Assembly: GCA_012295275.1 (NCBI GenBank)
Contig: CM022672.1
Span: 17,346,894-17,410,893, forward strand
Direction of reading: 5' to 3'
Source of the DNA: Chrysomallon squamiferum
Lineage: Eukaryota > Mollusca > Gastropoda > Neomphalida > Peltospiridae
Length of the DNA: 64,000 nucleotides
Both the position numbers and the translations under genes were made by a program. Shown one piece after another: positions 1-12,084 of the stretch. Within the stretch, counting starts at the first letter, position 1. Every line of letters begins with the position of its first letter. The notes under the pieces were generated by a model that worked only from the letters and a program-made list of their open reading frames with translations, had not been told where the DNA came from and searched no databases.

Positions 1-1998
1 CACGAGTTCTAGGTTTAAGATGGAGAGAGAGAAAAATAAATCAAGTAATTAGCTTTCTTTGTAAATAGTAAGCTTATTCTGAACATGAAATTCTGGTCAT
101 CATGCTGACAAAACAGTAAACCAATCTATCAAATATTTTTTTTTGTTTTTTGATATTATACAAATTTGTGTGATAGCACTATTTTTGAAAATAACTGAAA
201 TTTCTGTTTTTATTGCTGGTGATAGTAAATATCACTAGCAGTTTTTGTGATATATTTCAATATATCTCAAATAGCTCATTTCCAGTTGTTATTTTAAAAC
301 TATTATAGCTTCTTGGTTATCTGCAGGCTTTTTCTGCATAAAGCATAAAAGTACTCTTAGAAGAATAGAAAAAACATAATTACATGTCTTTTTGGTATGT
401 AGTTTGTGTGTTTGTGCCCTTGCATCTTTCAAACATAACAAAAATAATAAAGTTCTCCAACACAAACCAAAAAAAATTATTATATATTAAATTCATTTTC
501 TTGAATATAAACCTAAATCTAATTAACATCAATGCTGAAGATGCAAATGTTGTGAATGGCCACAGTCTGCATCAATATATCTGTTACCTGATTTATGCAT
601 CTCAGTTAATAAGGTAAATATGATGAACAGATGTGGTCAACTTGACACAAAAGCTTATGGATTATACAACATAGCTACAGCATGAATCACATGATTTCAC
701 AAAGTATATAAAACAAGGAAATGTTCTACAAATTACAAATATCCTTGAACTACTCAGAATTTGACAACATAGTATATGTACATACATTCATACAGATATA
801 AAATATGTGCATACATAGGTATATACAAATATTTATACATATGAATACATAGATACACACATACATCCATATATATATGTAACTGCACAGTTTCTGTCAT
901 TTCTGTTTATTTTATGCATCACATAATGATATATATGTGAATAGATATATGTGTAAACAGGTAAACATATCCATGAATAAATTCTTAATGTGTAATTTAT
1001 AATGATCTCCATCTGACACTTTTTCTTAATACTGATATAAAAACAACAATTTACTACTAATCACTTGTTGAGAATATGAAACATGTTTTTAAAAATATGA
1101 GCCAATTTCTCTGACTGTTATTTGAAAAACAACAATACTAATAAAAAGATATAACTAGAGAACTGGATTTAAGTCTAAATACAAATTCTGTTTGAATTTC
1201 AAGTACTGCTTATAGAAATAGCCACAGGATTTTTAAAATAACTTGTTCGTGAAATAAAGTTTGTATATATATACAATGTATGTTAAACCATCCAGAAACT
1301 GCTTACAAGAAGTTTTCAATCTGTAGTATCAAAAATATCTGAGATTATGTCTTTATATAAAAAGTGTTTCCTAAAGATTAGTTAAAAAATAAAATAAAAA
1401 AAATAATAAAAAAATATAATAATTATATATATCACAAAAGATGATTTTTTCTTTAACAATTTGTTACAACATGGTTGTAGTCATTACTTTTATTTACAGA
1501 TTATTTACAAAACATACTTTTGTAACTCCACGTGTTATGTTATTCAACCAATGAAATATAAAAAATAGTTTGAGAATTTTTACCAGCTGGATATTTATCT
1601 CTGAACAGAGTAAACAGTGTGTTACAGGTACTGTCAAGTTAGTCTCAGTGTGAAACGTTGAACAACAGATTAGAAATCTTTAGCCAATAATAAAACACAA
1701 TTCCGTTAACTGTTACCAGCTGTTTCAAAATTGTTGATGTTTTTTTTAAATTCTATTTTAAAGTTGTCTTAAACAGCTCAGGTTACTCTTTACAACTGCA
1801 AACATGCATTTCTATTGTCTATTCACAGTTCTATTTATAGATGATTTTAGTAATAAATGTATGTTATAAAACTGATAATACAGAGATGGAAGTAAAACAT
1901 GTTGCATAAATTATATATTAAAATGAGATTACATTGTTTAATGTACCATGAAACTACCTTTCTGTTTAGAACAATGTCACACTGAAGTATGATGAATC

Positions 1999-2050
1999 AT
2001 AGGATCAATTCTCACTGGGTTATTTCCCATTCTAGCCAGTGATATACAAG
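1999..2050 (+). repeat. Degenerate SINE-like fragment, copy 1
   Basis: The core reads AGGATCAATTCTCACTGGG, then a TTATTTCCCATTCTAGCCAG block, then TGATATAC. From memory, this follows the order of a very common gastropod and bivalve dispersed repeat: AGGATCGATC, GGGCTATTTCTCGTTCCAGCC, AGTG. It is short and diverged. I could not run a repeat search, so the family is tentative. Confidence 0.4.
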
Positions 2051-2952
2051 TGAACTTTTATAATTATTATACACAATATTAGAAATAATAACTATGTGTG
2101 AATAGTGTTTAAATATTAGTGATGTGTACTAAAAAATATGTGTGTGTGTGTATGAGTATGAACGTAGATATATGTCACTATCTGCATGAATGAATATATA
2201 TATATATAAAAGGATGTTTAGTATGACAGCAATAATGAACAATGCCTACATTCAGTGTTCTCAATGCTCCATTTAGCAGTTTCTGTTCTGCTGCAGCATT
2301 ATATTTAGCCATTTTCAGTGCCCCACTCTCTTTTTCCATCTCTCTAACCTCTCAGCTGTTGGCAATTTACAGCTTAGCATTATGTCATGATAAACAAAAA
2401 AACAGTTAAATTATCAAGCTAATAACCAAAGTTAATTAGTCACACAATGATGGGCTGTATATTGTCTGTAGATAAGACCCCCCTCCACCAAATCTCAAAT
2501 AATCAAATTACATAAACTGTAATAATTTATTTATTAAATATGAATCAGTAGCTTGTTTTAAAGCTGTATTTAAGAAGCAAACTCTTATTTTTCACCAAAA
2601 TGCTATATTGAAAGAAAAATTAATAAATAAATAATAAAGAACAGATAGAATGGATTTAAACAGTGAGGAAAACTACTTATTTTGAATAGTAAATATGTTT
2701 TAAGAGTTTCAGTTTAATACCAAATTTAATAGTGTATAGTATTAATTAATAGCTATATTTACAATTTATTATAGGTAGGTTGTTCAGTAAAAATAACAAG
2801 CCAGCTTTAGACATTTCAGAAATGGAATAATCCATCACAGACTATAAACAATATGAAATGGAACATTTAAATGTAATTCTAATTAAAATCTTGACTTAAT
2901 GATATGAGACTATTGTACATGTGTATGTTTAAGCTAAATGTATTTGTATTGG

Positions 2953-3012
2953 CAGAGTATCATAGGATCCACCCAGTTTATGTGATGTTTGCTGCAGGCC
3001 AGTGACTGCATC
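2953..3012 (+). repeat. Degenerate SINE-like fragment, copy 2
   Basis: It contains CATAGGATCCACCCAGTTTA followed by a GCAGGCCAGTGACTG block. It shares the CATAGGATC start and the CCAGTG core with the copy at 1999, at similar spacing. It is more decayed than the other two. Confidence 0.3.
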
Positions 3013-3109
3013 CATCTGTCAAACGACTTGTTCCACCTACTTGAAATATTTATTAAAATAGGAGGAAGCTCAGTGCTTTTACATTACATGTTGTGGTGCC
3101 ATCCATTAC

Positions 3110-3200
3110 AGGATCAATCCTCCTAGGTTCATCTATTAGATATTTTCTACATCCAAGCCAGTGTCTATTAGTAATACTGACATATATATAACTGTCCATA
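3110..3200 (+). repeat. Degenerate SINE-like fragment, copy 3
   Basis: It contains ACAGGATCAATCCTCCTAGG, then TATTTTCTACATCCAAGCCA, GTG, and an ACTGACATATATATA tail. The order of blocks again follows the recalled molluscan repeat (AGGATCGATC, TATTTCTCGTTCCAGCCAGTG, ACTGGTATATC). Three related pieces within 1.2 kb suggest a local insertion hot spot or decayed tandem insertions. Confidence 0.4.
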
Positions 3201-3706
3201 AGAGGCTGATTCCATTAACAGAATATTATTTATTTGCATAGATCTTTTGGAAGCTCTGAAATATGTTAACATTTTGTTTCAATGACTGCAGTAATTAAGA
3301 TTGTTGATCTTGGTGAAATAAAAAGTCAATTGTCAATCTAGAAAATATGACCTATCAAAAAATAAAACCACAAAAAAAAAAAAAAAAAAAAAAATGACAC
3401 CAGAAAGTAAAGGTGCATACATATATATTTAGAAAGTTTACTATGCGTCTACAGGTGCATAGTTTATGTTATGTGTTGTGTATTACACACTCTGACAGGT
3501 TACAGTGGCGAATCCACGAGCATGTGACCTTGTATGGTGTCACGCATGACCGGTATCATTAGACACGGAGATCATGCACCCAAACCGCAAAGCCGCTTGG
3601 AGTGATCGGTTCACGTGTTTTCCCTATAACAGTAAAACTGCGATTTTCAATTAACTGTAAGTTTACCACACTGCAAACCCTTCAAATATCAACAGAGACT
3701 CCGCTT

Positions 3707-3717
3707 CCGCCATCTTG
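3707..3717 (-). promoter_or_regulatory. YY1-like element in a GC-richer patch
   Basis: The plus strand reads CCGCCATCTTG, which on the minus strand is CAAGATGGCGG, the classical YY1 core. It lies at the edge of a patch (about 3480-3720) visibly richer in G, C and CpG than its surroundings. Such elements often sit just downstream of a transcription start. I found no minus-strand coding exon downstream of it, so it is either an unrelated regulatory site for the FAXC gene 800 bp away or chance. Confidence 0.2.
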
Positions 3718-4511
3718 AATATAGTTTTTACGTCTGATTCTGTGATTGCGGAATGAATGTCAGTCTATTAATTTATGAAGATCACTATGTGCAGTTTTAT
3801 TTTATTTTATTTGTAAAGGTTTGACATATATAATATAAAAAAATAAATAAAACTTCTTCAAATAAATAAATCTAGATCATATAAATATTTCTCAAGTATT
3901 ATTTAAAGAAAATCCTTCAATCATCAACAGTTATCGATTCAGCACGGCATCGCTATCTTACCGGTAAAATTAACAACAATGACAGAACGTCATGAGTAAC
4001 AAAAATAAATAAAAGATGTAAGAGAAACAGATGTTAAATACTCACCCATTGTTGAAAATGATTGCTTTTAAGTATAAACGCTCCCAGACTTTAAAATTCT
4101 TTCCACATGAATTGTACAACCATCTTAATCCAAATGCTACGACTATTATTTTTCGCAATGCCGTTTTCCTTTGCTACTGCTACAAATAACAAAAGAGATG
4201 CGTCGTAAGGCGAATGCATTATTCTAGTAGGGGTGAAAACCCGAAAAACTCCATGCTTCGTGCTGAACTTTGTTTAAGAGGGATTTACGTAAATAGAAAA
4301 AAAAAAAAAAATTAATTTCACGCTGATTTGAAAAGGGTTTGCCTGATCTAACGTTAATCCCGTTATTTGAATAATCCATTATTATTTATTTATCTGTCAT
4401 TCATGATATAACACCCCCTTTAATCAATAACACTATGAGAAAGTTCCATTTTGGAATGTCAATCAACGAGTTGCGCCTCCCACCACCTGGTCAAAACATA
4501 AACCAGGCAAA

Positions 4512-4594
4512 ATGGATCTTCAGGGTTCAGGCGTTTTGATTTGCATTATTTTGGGTTTAATCCAGTTTGCAATTATTATTATTTATCGCTGGAG
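4512..4594 (+). CDS. FAXC: FAXC-like exon 1 (start codon and membrane anchor)
   Basis: This 83-nt exon encodes a Met start, a short polar stretch, a run of about 19 hydrophobic residues (VLICIILGLIQFAIIII) and a YRW stop-transfer end. It closes at a strong GAG/GTAAGT donor in phase 2. The two leftover bases AG join the first A of exon 2 to make Arg. Confidence 0.85.
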
Positions 4595-4914
4595 GTAAGT
4601 CAACATCAGTACGTTTGTATCTTTTAAGTGACTGTCTTTCCTCCCCAAATTAAGTAACAATAAACCGTCAAAATAACTGGCGTGTTTAATGCAGAAAGGA
4701 AACGGGGGGGGAGGGAACAAGTTTAATTGGACTGGAGGTGTGAATGAAACAAACTTAAAAATAAAAGCAAACTGAAATAGTATCATTAGTATGTTTAGTT
4801 TGTGACAATCAGTTTAAGTAAAATCAATAGTCTAGAATATAATCAATTTAATAAAAGGTTTGATTGAACTGCGCCACCCCCCCCACGTTCAATCAGTTTT
4901 TCTTCCTTGCTTAT

Positions 4915-4964
<50 letters not shown>

Positions 4965-7959
4965 CTAAAATATTTTAAAAATTAAATTTGTTGGATAAAA
5001 ATTAAGATATTGTCAAAAAGCATTATAACGGATTTTTTCAAAATATAAGAGTGTGGATGTTAATGAAATAAAAAGGTAATAGAGTCATCATTAGCAGTCA
5101 TCAAGAGAATTAATTTTTATATATATAACTTTGTGAATTTTTGTGTGAATCAGTGTGTGAAAGGATATGCCATCTTTTATTATTAATAGAGAATGGTTGC
5201 CAAAAATATATGCAAGTATATACCAAAACTCCAGTAATATTAGTTAAATAATGTCTGTGAAAGAAAGTTTAATGATACTTTTTAGTTTATTATTAGCAGT
5301 TACTGTCAGTCATAGCCAGTCATTTATTTGATATATAAAGAGGGTATCTTTAAATTGCCACTGAGAAGGCTACTTAGTAGGTGGACATTTTTGCATGAAG
5401 TGCTGCTCATAGACAGAAAAGTGGTTAACAGCAAGAGATATTTTTATAAACCTTCTCATAGGCTGGAGAGTATAATTAGTGGCAAGAGATATTTTTATAA
5501 ACCTTCTCATAGATGGGAGAGTATAATTAATAGCAAGAGATATTTGATATAAGCCTTGTCACAGACAGGAGAGTTCATTCCAGGGCCATGAATCATGGTT
5601 TATATGTTTCTCTTAAAGCCTTTATAAATCATTTGTGAAGTACTGAAAAAAAGTGGAAGAATAAAATGGGTATTAATTTGATCATGTGACCTATTATGCC
5701 ATAATTCTCATCTCCAATTACTTATATAAACCTAAGTCAGATTTAATATCTGCTTTAACCTAGTTTATCAGGTCCTTTTTTTTTTTTTTTTTTTCCCTTA
5801 CAGAACACATTTACATTACTTCTTAATGTTTTCTATCAGTAAATTTTGTGTATGAATCAAAGGTCTTTGACTTGTTGTGCCTGACGGATTCTGTTCACAG
5901 CAGATCAAAAGATATACCAGGTATAGCTTTAGGATTATTCCTCATTCATGTCAACCAGAAGAAAACTTATTCTGCTGTCACTGTTGCATAACAAGCACAG
6001 AAAGGTAAAAGAGGTGTTCCTTTAAAACTGTTTTATGTTATTTTGTAAAATATTAGCTGTTAACTGGATTTTCAGTCGTTCTTGAAATTAACTTTTCATT
6101 ATGTGACAAAGAAATTTGGAAATTGGTATTTACAAAATACCGTTACTCATTTCAGTGTAATGCTTTTTTTACACAGCTTATGTCTAAAAATATTATTATA
6201 ACAATGATACTCTGAAATCTAGGTTTTCTGAAATAGAATTATTATGGTATTCATTTTAATTATAGAATCATCTCTGCAACTGTTGTACAAATTTAAGATA
6301 ATTCATACACTGTAAAAATCTCTTGCAAAATAGACATTATAACACTGATATGTCCAAATTGTTATAATATTTGTTATCAGTTATAATCCTAACATTTATT
6401 ATTAAACTACAGTCTTATAAGATATCAAATCAAATAACTGAAAAATATATATTCTGTATTTATTATGTGATATGTACTGTATTATTTATTATTAATTATA
6501 ATCCTAATATGTCGTATGTACTCCAGTATATTCTAACATTTATTATTAAACTACAAATAAATATGTCATATGTATTCCAGTATTTGTTGCTTAATTATGA
6601 TTCTGTTATGTCATGTATAAAAAAAAAAAAAACGATATTTGTTATTAATTATACTCCTAATGTTATATGTACTGCAATATGTATTATTAATTATACTCAT
6701 AATGCATCATATGTAATGGAATTAAAATATTTAATATTCTAATTCTAATAAGTCATATAATATTCTCCACTATTTGTTATTAATTATGAATCCAACTATA
6801 TAATACATACTCCAAGGTACTTTACCTTTTTTATTTCAATTTTATTCCAAAAAATCATAATTATGGGAAAAAAAAAAAAAAAATTAAAAATAATTATTTT
6901 CCAATTCTGTCAGTGAGTTAACCTGTGGCAATCATCTTCTAATATTTGACACCTGACACTGACAAGGCCAACACCTTTTATTATTATTCACGTAAATTGA
7001 ATTAAACGTCATTTTGTTGTTTAAAACTCTGATAGCTGTTGACATTCAGTAACTGGTTGAGGATAAGTCACTTGTGGTTGTTGTTATTATATTCTCAAAA
7101 ATAAATCAGAGTCCTTGTGTTATGTGGTATTCTCTCTTGTTTAAAAGTTTTTATAAATAAACATAATAATAATAAGTTTAGATAAATTCATAAAGTTACT
7201 GACACATCAATTCAGATGCAGAAATAATTTTGAAATACTTTAAAAAGGGAATTAGTGGAAGTGCAGATGCACATTTTAAGAACAGGTATGAAAAGTTTGA
7301 AAAACATGTTTTTTAAATGTTTTATTTTTATTTTTTTTTTTTTTTATTTATTTTTTTTTTTTAGAAAGAAAAATGTACCAAGCTTGGATGTACCCCCAGG
7401 AACTGTTATTCTTTATCAGATTGGGAGGGGTCCCAGAGCCCCAAGTGCATCTCCTTTCCCTCTCAAACTGGAGACATATCTTCGCATGAATAAAATTCCT
7501 TATGTGGTAAAAGCATTGAAAATGTTAAAATAGATTATAACAGAACAGAAGTATTAACTTACAACTGTTTAAATTTTAAATTTTAGTTATATGGTATACT
7601 GAATTTATAATTTAATATAAAACAATATTAATATAAAATGATATTAAAATTGCAAATAATTTTGTTTTCAATTAGCATATATATAAAAAAATTAATGTGA
7701 TCTAAATTAAATCAAAATTATTGAAATTTTATGTGTATATCTTTTAACTCTTGATAATGATTGTAATAATATGAAGAAATGGAGAAAACAAATGAATGTT
7801 GTTACTACTACTAGTACTACTATTGCCTGTTATATTTATTACTTTTTAATTGTGAATCAACTAAAATAACAATAGGAGTATGGTAATTTATTGTTAATTG
7901 TAAATATATGTTATTATAATAGTGCTATAGTGTTATTTATGACAAACATCTCTTTTTTA

Positions 7960-8010
<51 letters not shown>

Positions 8011-10777
8011 TTTTGTAGAACGACCATTCTGGCAAGTTTTCTAAGAAGAGTAAAACACCATGGATACATTACAATGGGGAGGCCATTGCTGATTCTCAGT
8101 TCTGTATTGACTTTTTGGCCCGCACACTGAGCCTGAACCCCAATTCCCACTTGACTGAAAAAGAAAAAGCCATTGCCAGGGCATTTCAGAAACTGACAGA
8201 AGAAAATTTTTACTGGTTTGAACAATTATTTATATTTTCTGTCTTGTTGTACGTTTTCTTGATTTTTACTGTTATTGTTAATTTATTTATTTATTTATAT
8301 ATTTATTTATTTTTTTAATTATTATAATTTATTTTTTTCATGAATTATCATGTATTTTTGTTATGAGTTGGTAACAGGATTTTTTTATATTTTTTATTAA
8401 TTTTATCTTTACTCATTCATGAAAATACACATATCACCAGTCTTTAATAAATTAAAGAGAACTAGTGCTATAAACCTAATCACCATATCAGTCTTAGCCG
8501 AAAACTCTAAAATTAACTACATATCCCACTCATTACCATAAAATTTAAAAAATTTAAAATTAATTTTAGCTGATTAAAACAGTTAAAATAATAATAAAAA
8601 ATAATTAATTAGTTAATGATGACAAAGGTATATATATATTTTTTTGACAGCTGACAAATATTTTTTCAGTCCACATTCTACACTTTCAGGACAATGTGTC
8701 ACGAGATGTTCATGAAGAAAGAAAACAGAGACAACATCGCCAGCGTGATGCCGTACACGGGTCTGAAGCTGTGGCTGGTGATCACGTTGATCACAAAGAA
8801 TCTGAAGAAAGAAATGTGGGGACATGGGATTGGTCGACACTCTGACGAAGAAATCTGGTGCATTGCAGAACATGACCTCAGAGCCATCTCCAGCTTCCTC
8901 GGTACTGTTGTTCTTTCATTAACAACAGCAACTACAGCAGCAGCAGTGGCAGTAGTAGTAGCAGTAGTAATAACAGTTGTTGTAGAAATAGTAGTAATGC
9001 TAATAATAGTTGTGGTAATAATTGTTGAGGTAGTGGTTGTAATAGTTGTAGTAGTAGCAAATGAAGAAGAAATGATAGTTGTTGTAGTAGTAGTAATAGA
9101 TGAAATATTGTTATAAAATGGAAGTGGTAGTAACAGAGTAATACTTTTGTAGTAGCAAGAGAAGCTGTACTGATATTGGTAAAGACATGATAACTTTTAT
9201 TTATTATTATTACAATAACTACTACTACTACTACTACTATGATTAGTACTCCTACTACAACTACTACTACTAATATTATAAGCATACACATTAATTATTT
9301 TTAATTATTAATAATGATTTTTTTTTTTTTTATTATTTATTTAATCTTTTTTTTTTTTTTATCTCTTGTCTATGTAATGTATGTTTGCATAAAAGCGAAT
9401 ACTAAAACTATTCCATTATAAAACTAACTTGCAGGACATAACAAGTATATGATGGGAGACAAGCCCAGTGAAGTGGACTGTGCCATGTTTGGTATGTTAG
9501 CTCAAGTGAGGTGGCACATGCCTGGATCTCGCCATGAGAAACTCCTTCACGGTAATAACCTTTCAAATACCAGTCTTTATTTTAATACCGGTGTCTACTG
9601 ATACAGAATCACTGGAATAAAGTATTCTTCTTTTTGTCTATGATCAAACTATTGTATATTTGAGAAGAAAAAAAAAAATATAAAAACAATAAAAAAAAAA
9701 TATATATATAATAAAAACAATATATATCTTTGAAAAAAAAAAAAAAATATATGATAAAAACAATAAAAAAGAAATATATGTAGCGGAATTGTACCATTTT
9801 ATACTCAGTCAGTTAATTTGATAGTAGAGCTTAATAGAAGAGAATGTTACAGCATTTCTTATAACTTTATTATACAAACCAGATTTTAGTTTTTTATCAA
9901 AATAGTAAATATTCACTTTTTCTAGTCTGGTATAAAGATTTAAATTTTATTTTTAAGACTTCATTAATTTTAGTTCATAATTGCGATAAAATATTAATAA
10001 TTTACTCCAACTATTTAATGTGCTTGTGTTAGTGTATACTTTTATATGTCTTTTACAGAAACAAACCTTAACTTCAGCAGACATTTCATCCAAAATATGT
10101 TTTATTAGACATGACAAATTATATTTTAATAAAATCTGATGTTTCATGCATTATTCAATTAACTTGTTTTCCCAAAGATAAATAAATAACTTAATCAAAT
10201 CACTAAACAAACATACTAAAAGTTGGGGTGAAACTGCTTGAAAATTATTTTATTACCCAAACCTCTCAAAGCAGAAATAATGGTGTTAGACAGTGAAGGC
10301 AAAGTCTTGAAACCGTCTTAATAAGAGAACTAAACTTTCTTTATATTTAATTTGTGTACACTTTTAACAACATGCTTCTTTTGAAGTTGTCCAATTTATG
10401 ACAAGGATGTAAGAAACCTAAATACAAAAAAAAACCTTCAAAGAAAACTTAATTAAAACCTCAAGAGAAAATATGAAGTCAGGATCAAAGATACTTCAAG
10501 AATCAGTTAATTATGTTTTCCTATGAATGGGTCAGAAGTAGGGGAAGAAAATCTAAGATGTTGTTGATCATGATCTCAGTTCTTTTTGGAGGAATTATTG
10601 AGATGTTTGTAAGATATTAAAAATTGTGTATCTGTCTGCACTGATTTGTGTTGATCAGTTTTTCATGGTTCATTTTGTGATTTTAAATGTACATAATACT
10701 GGTAGGTGATTGGAATTTTTTAACATACAGGTTCCACTTCATAAACATTTCTTTTTAAATATCAGCTGGGTATATTC

Positions 10778-10816
<39 letters not shown>

Positions 10817-11473
10817 GTTGCTGCTTTTGTGGGGGTTTTTTTTTATTGAGGGGTGATTGTCAGGAGAGATACTCAGTCTGATCTCAAAAAGTTGAAAATA
10901 TTAATTTATTAATCCACTGGTAAAGACATAATATCTCATGTTCTGTCTACATTTTGTTCATGCAGATAACAACACAGGATATTCTCAGATATGCCTCTAA
11001 TTACGGCTTTAACAGGAAATAATGTTTATATGAATATCGTGCAAACAAAGAACCTACATTTTCATGATTAAAATCTTCCTGCTGTTAACAACAATAGCAA
11101 TAGTCAGTTCTTGGCATAAATGTTATGATATTGTAATTTTGAAAAGGATCTGTTTCATCATTAATATGATGATGTGTAGATTAATGAATTGTTGAGGTGT
11201 TGAAATGTATTTTTTTTTTTTTAATATATTTATTATTATTGGTGTTGTTATTATTGTTATTGAAGGGTTTTTTTCTGTTTTTTTTTTTTGTTATTTTAAT
11301 TATTATATGTTTTTTTTTTTTTTTTTTTCACAGATGAACTGCCCAACCTGGTCCAGTTCTGCGACACTATGAAGGACACTTACTGGCCAGACTGGGACAA
11401 GCACTGTCGGGGTAGTAAGGCTTTTCAAGACGACAGCGGAAAAATCTACTTCCAAGATGGATGCACCTTGTAG
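4512..11473 (+). CDS. FAXC: FAXC-like (failed axon connections) GST-fold membrane protein, complete six-exon gene
   Basis: Exons are 4512-4594, 7365-7506, 8019-8215, 8690-8901, 9435-9551 and 11334-11473. Every intron is GT-AG and every phase matches, giving 296 residues. Residues about 7-25 form a hydrophobic N-terminal anchor. The rest aligns along its length with the FAXC/fax family, which combines a thioredoxin-like GST N-terminal fold with a metaxin-type helical C-terminal fold. Visible family blocks are ETYLRM, TPWIHYNGEA, ENFYWT, GHGIGR, KYMMG and MFGMLAQ. In Drosophila, fax is an axonal protein that interacts genetically with Abl. Nematode CDR proteins are related and cadmium-responsive. 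No catalytic activity is established, and I infer none. It ends soon after the WPDW block and lacks the long acidic C-terminal tail I recall in vertebrate FAXC. The start is the ATG in CAAAATGG context, the only one preceding an anchor with the right donor phase. Confidence 0.9.
4919..4962 (+). repeat. (AG)n microsatellite
   Basis: A pure AG dinucleotide tract of about 22 units lies in intron 1 of the FAXC-like gene. I see no associated signal. Confidence 0.9.
5431..5565 (+). repeat. 51-bp tandem repeat in FAXC intron 1
   Basis: Three copies start GCAAGAGATATTT at 5431, 5482 and 5533 and continue with TATAAACCTTCTCATAG and GGGAGAGTATAATTA. Copies 1 and 2 are nearly identical. The third is diverged. 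The repeat keeps a short open frame (5328-5552) that I do not consider a gene. Confidence 0.75.
6360..6810 (+). repeat. Degenerate AT-rich minisatellite in FAXC intron 1
   Basis: At least six imperfect copies of a roughly 40-55 bp motif occur here: TTTGTTATTAATTATA, then CTCCTAATG, then TCATATGTACTCCAG. Clear copies lie near 6485, 6580, 6635, 6680 and 6765. Copies vary in length and are broken by A-runs. Confidence 0.55.
7365..7506 (+). CDS. FAXC: FAXC-like exon 2 (start of the thioredoxin-like fold)
   Basis: It follows a long T-tract and TTAG acceptor. It encodes the block from KKNVPSLDVPPG through ETYLRMNKIPYV, matching the beta-alpha unit that opens the GST-like N-terminal domain of FAXC. 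It ends GTG/GTAAAA in phase 0, and the open frame beyond the donor is intron. Confidence 0.88.
7960..8012 (+). repeat. (ATT)n microsatellite
   Basis: About 17 ATT units sit immediately before the exon 3 acceptor. They form part of its pyrimidine- and T-rich tract, so length changes here could affect acceptor strength. Confidence 0.9.
8019..8215 (+). CDS. FAXC: FAXC-like exon 3 (TPWIHYNGEA block)
   Basis: It starts in phase 0 after TTTTGTAG. It encodes the conserved TPWI-HYNGEA segment and the helix through KLTEENFYW. It ends inside the Trp codon (TG/GTTTGA, phase 2), completed by the first G of exon 4. The residue after Trp is Thr, as in vertebrate FAXC. Confidence 0.88.
8690..8901 (+). CDS. 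FAXC: FAXC-like exon 4 (GHGIGR block)
   Basis: The acceptor is TTTCAG at 8684-8689. An upstream TTTTTTCAG at 8661-8669 gives the wrong phase. The exon encodes TMCHEMFMKK, KKEMWGHGIGRHSDEE and the helix to SFLG. It ends CTCG/GTACTG in phase 1. The frame stays open into the intron only because that intron is a low-complexity GTA/GCA repeat. Confidence 0.87.
8925..9105 (+). repeat. Irregular GTA/GCA trinucleotide repeat in FAXC intron 4
   Basis: A run of imperfect GTA, GCA, GTT and ATA triplets lies directly after the exon 4 donor. It yields spurious Val/Ile/Ala-rich open frames on one strand and Leu/Gln-rich ones on the other. ACT triplets follow at about 9222-9275. Confidence 0.8.
9435..9551 (+). 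CDS. FAXC: FAXC-like exon 5 (MFGMLAQ block)
   Basis: The acceptor is CTTGCAG. The exon encodes GHNKYMMGDKPSEVD and CAMFGMLAQVRW through KLLH, the C-terminal helical core that carries the family's VFGHLAQ-like signature. It ends CACG/GTAATA in phase 1. Confidence 0.9.
11334..11473 (+). CDS. FAXC: FAXC-like exon 6 (C terminus and stop)
   Basis: It follows a long T-tract and CACAG acceptor. It encodes DELPNLVQFCD and TYWPDWDKHC, then a short divergent tail ending GCTL and TAG. The WPDW block matches the family's WPEW. The tail is much shorter than I recall in vertebrate FAXC. Confidence 0.88.
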
Positions 11474-11837
11474 CATGAATTCAAGAAATTCCTTTCTGAA
11501 AATTACTTTTGTAACTTTTTCTCTCGAAAATATTGTTGTAAAAGTATTTTTTTTAGATCAGGTATTCATTTATTCATTTTTAATTGCAGTTTATATCACT
11601 GATGTAATCAGATACTGTTTAAAAAGTATGAATGGTGTTTAGTCTGGCATGTTTTTTTTTAATAATAGATGCATTTATATAATGCTTTGATATTTTTTAG
11701 TAATTATGTTTTTGCATGTTAATCTGACCAGTATGATTCTATTTTTTTTTTTTTTTTACTATCTTGTATTATTTGTCTGTGTTATGTGTTTGTGTATGTG
11801 TACATGAATGTGGGTTTAGATTTGTTTGTTTTAAAAC

Positions 11838-11843
11838 AATAAA
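11838..11843 (+). terminator. Candidate polyadenylation signal of the FAXC-like gene
   Basis: An AATAAA hexamer lies about 365 nt after the stop codon, preceded by T- and TG-rich sequence. In DNA this AT-rich such hexamers are common, so the choice is uncertain. Confidence 0.3.
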
Positions 11844-12084
11844 TTAGTTTGCTAGCTGGACATTTTTTTTAAAATAAGCAATGTCTTCCATAATTACATA
11901 CCCTTCCACAATCCTTAATATAGTAGATTTTGTTTTATTATTTTATTTTTACAATGTATTAGAAAGTGAATACAAGTATATTTACAGAAATATGTAAAGA
12001 GAGAGCAAAACAGAAAAGTCTAAAGAGATAGAGAAATTGAAAATTGTATTAATATGTGATTTCAGGAGAGAAGTGGATTAGGTT

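Larger units (their letters stand above)
1..3470. other. AT-rich non-coding stretch, no gene recognised
   Basis: I see no convincing coding exon here on either strand. The few open frames are short, AT-driven and lack splice sites or recognisable domains. The stretch holds scattered TA/TG-rich runs (for example around 840-950 and 2130-2210), an A-run at about 3372-3393, and three short pieces similar to one another, listed separately as SINE-like fragments. Confidence 0.6.

Noticed and set aside
8670-8689. An earlier acceptor (TTTTTTCAG at 8661-8669) for FAXC exon 4
   Set aside because: It leaves a one-base phase conflict with exon 3. The acceptor at 8688-8689 gives an intact Trp-Thr junction matching the family.
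8694-9116. A 140-codon plus-strand frame ending in a Val/Ile-rich run
   Set aside because: Only 8694-8901 is coding (FAXC exon 4). Beyond the GTACTG donor the frame stays open because the intron is a GTA/GCA repeat.
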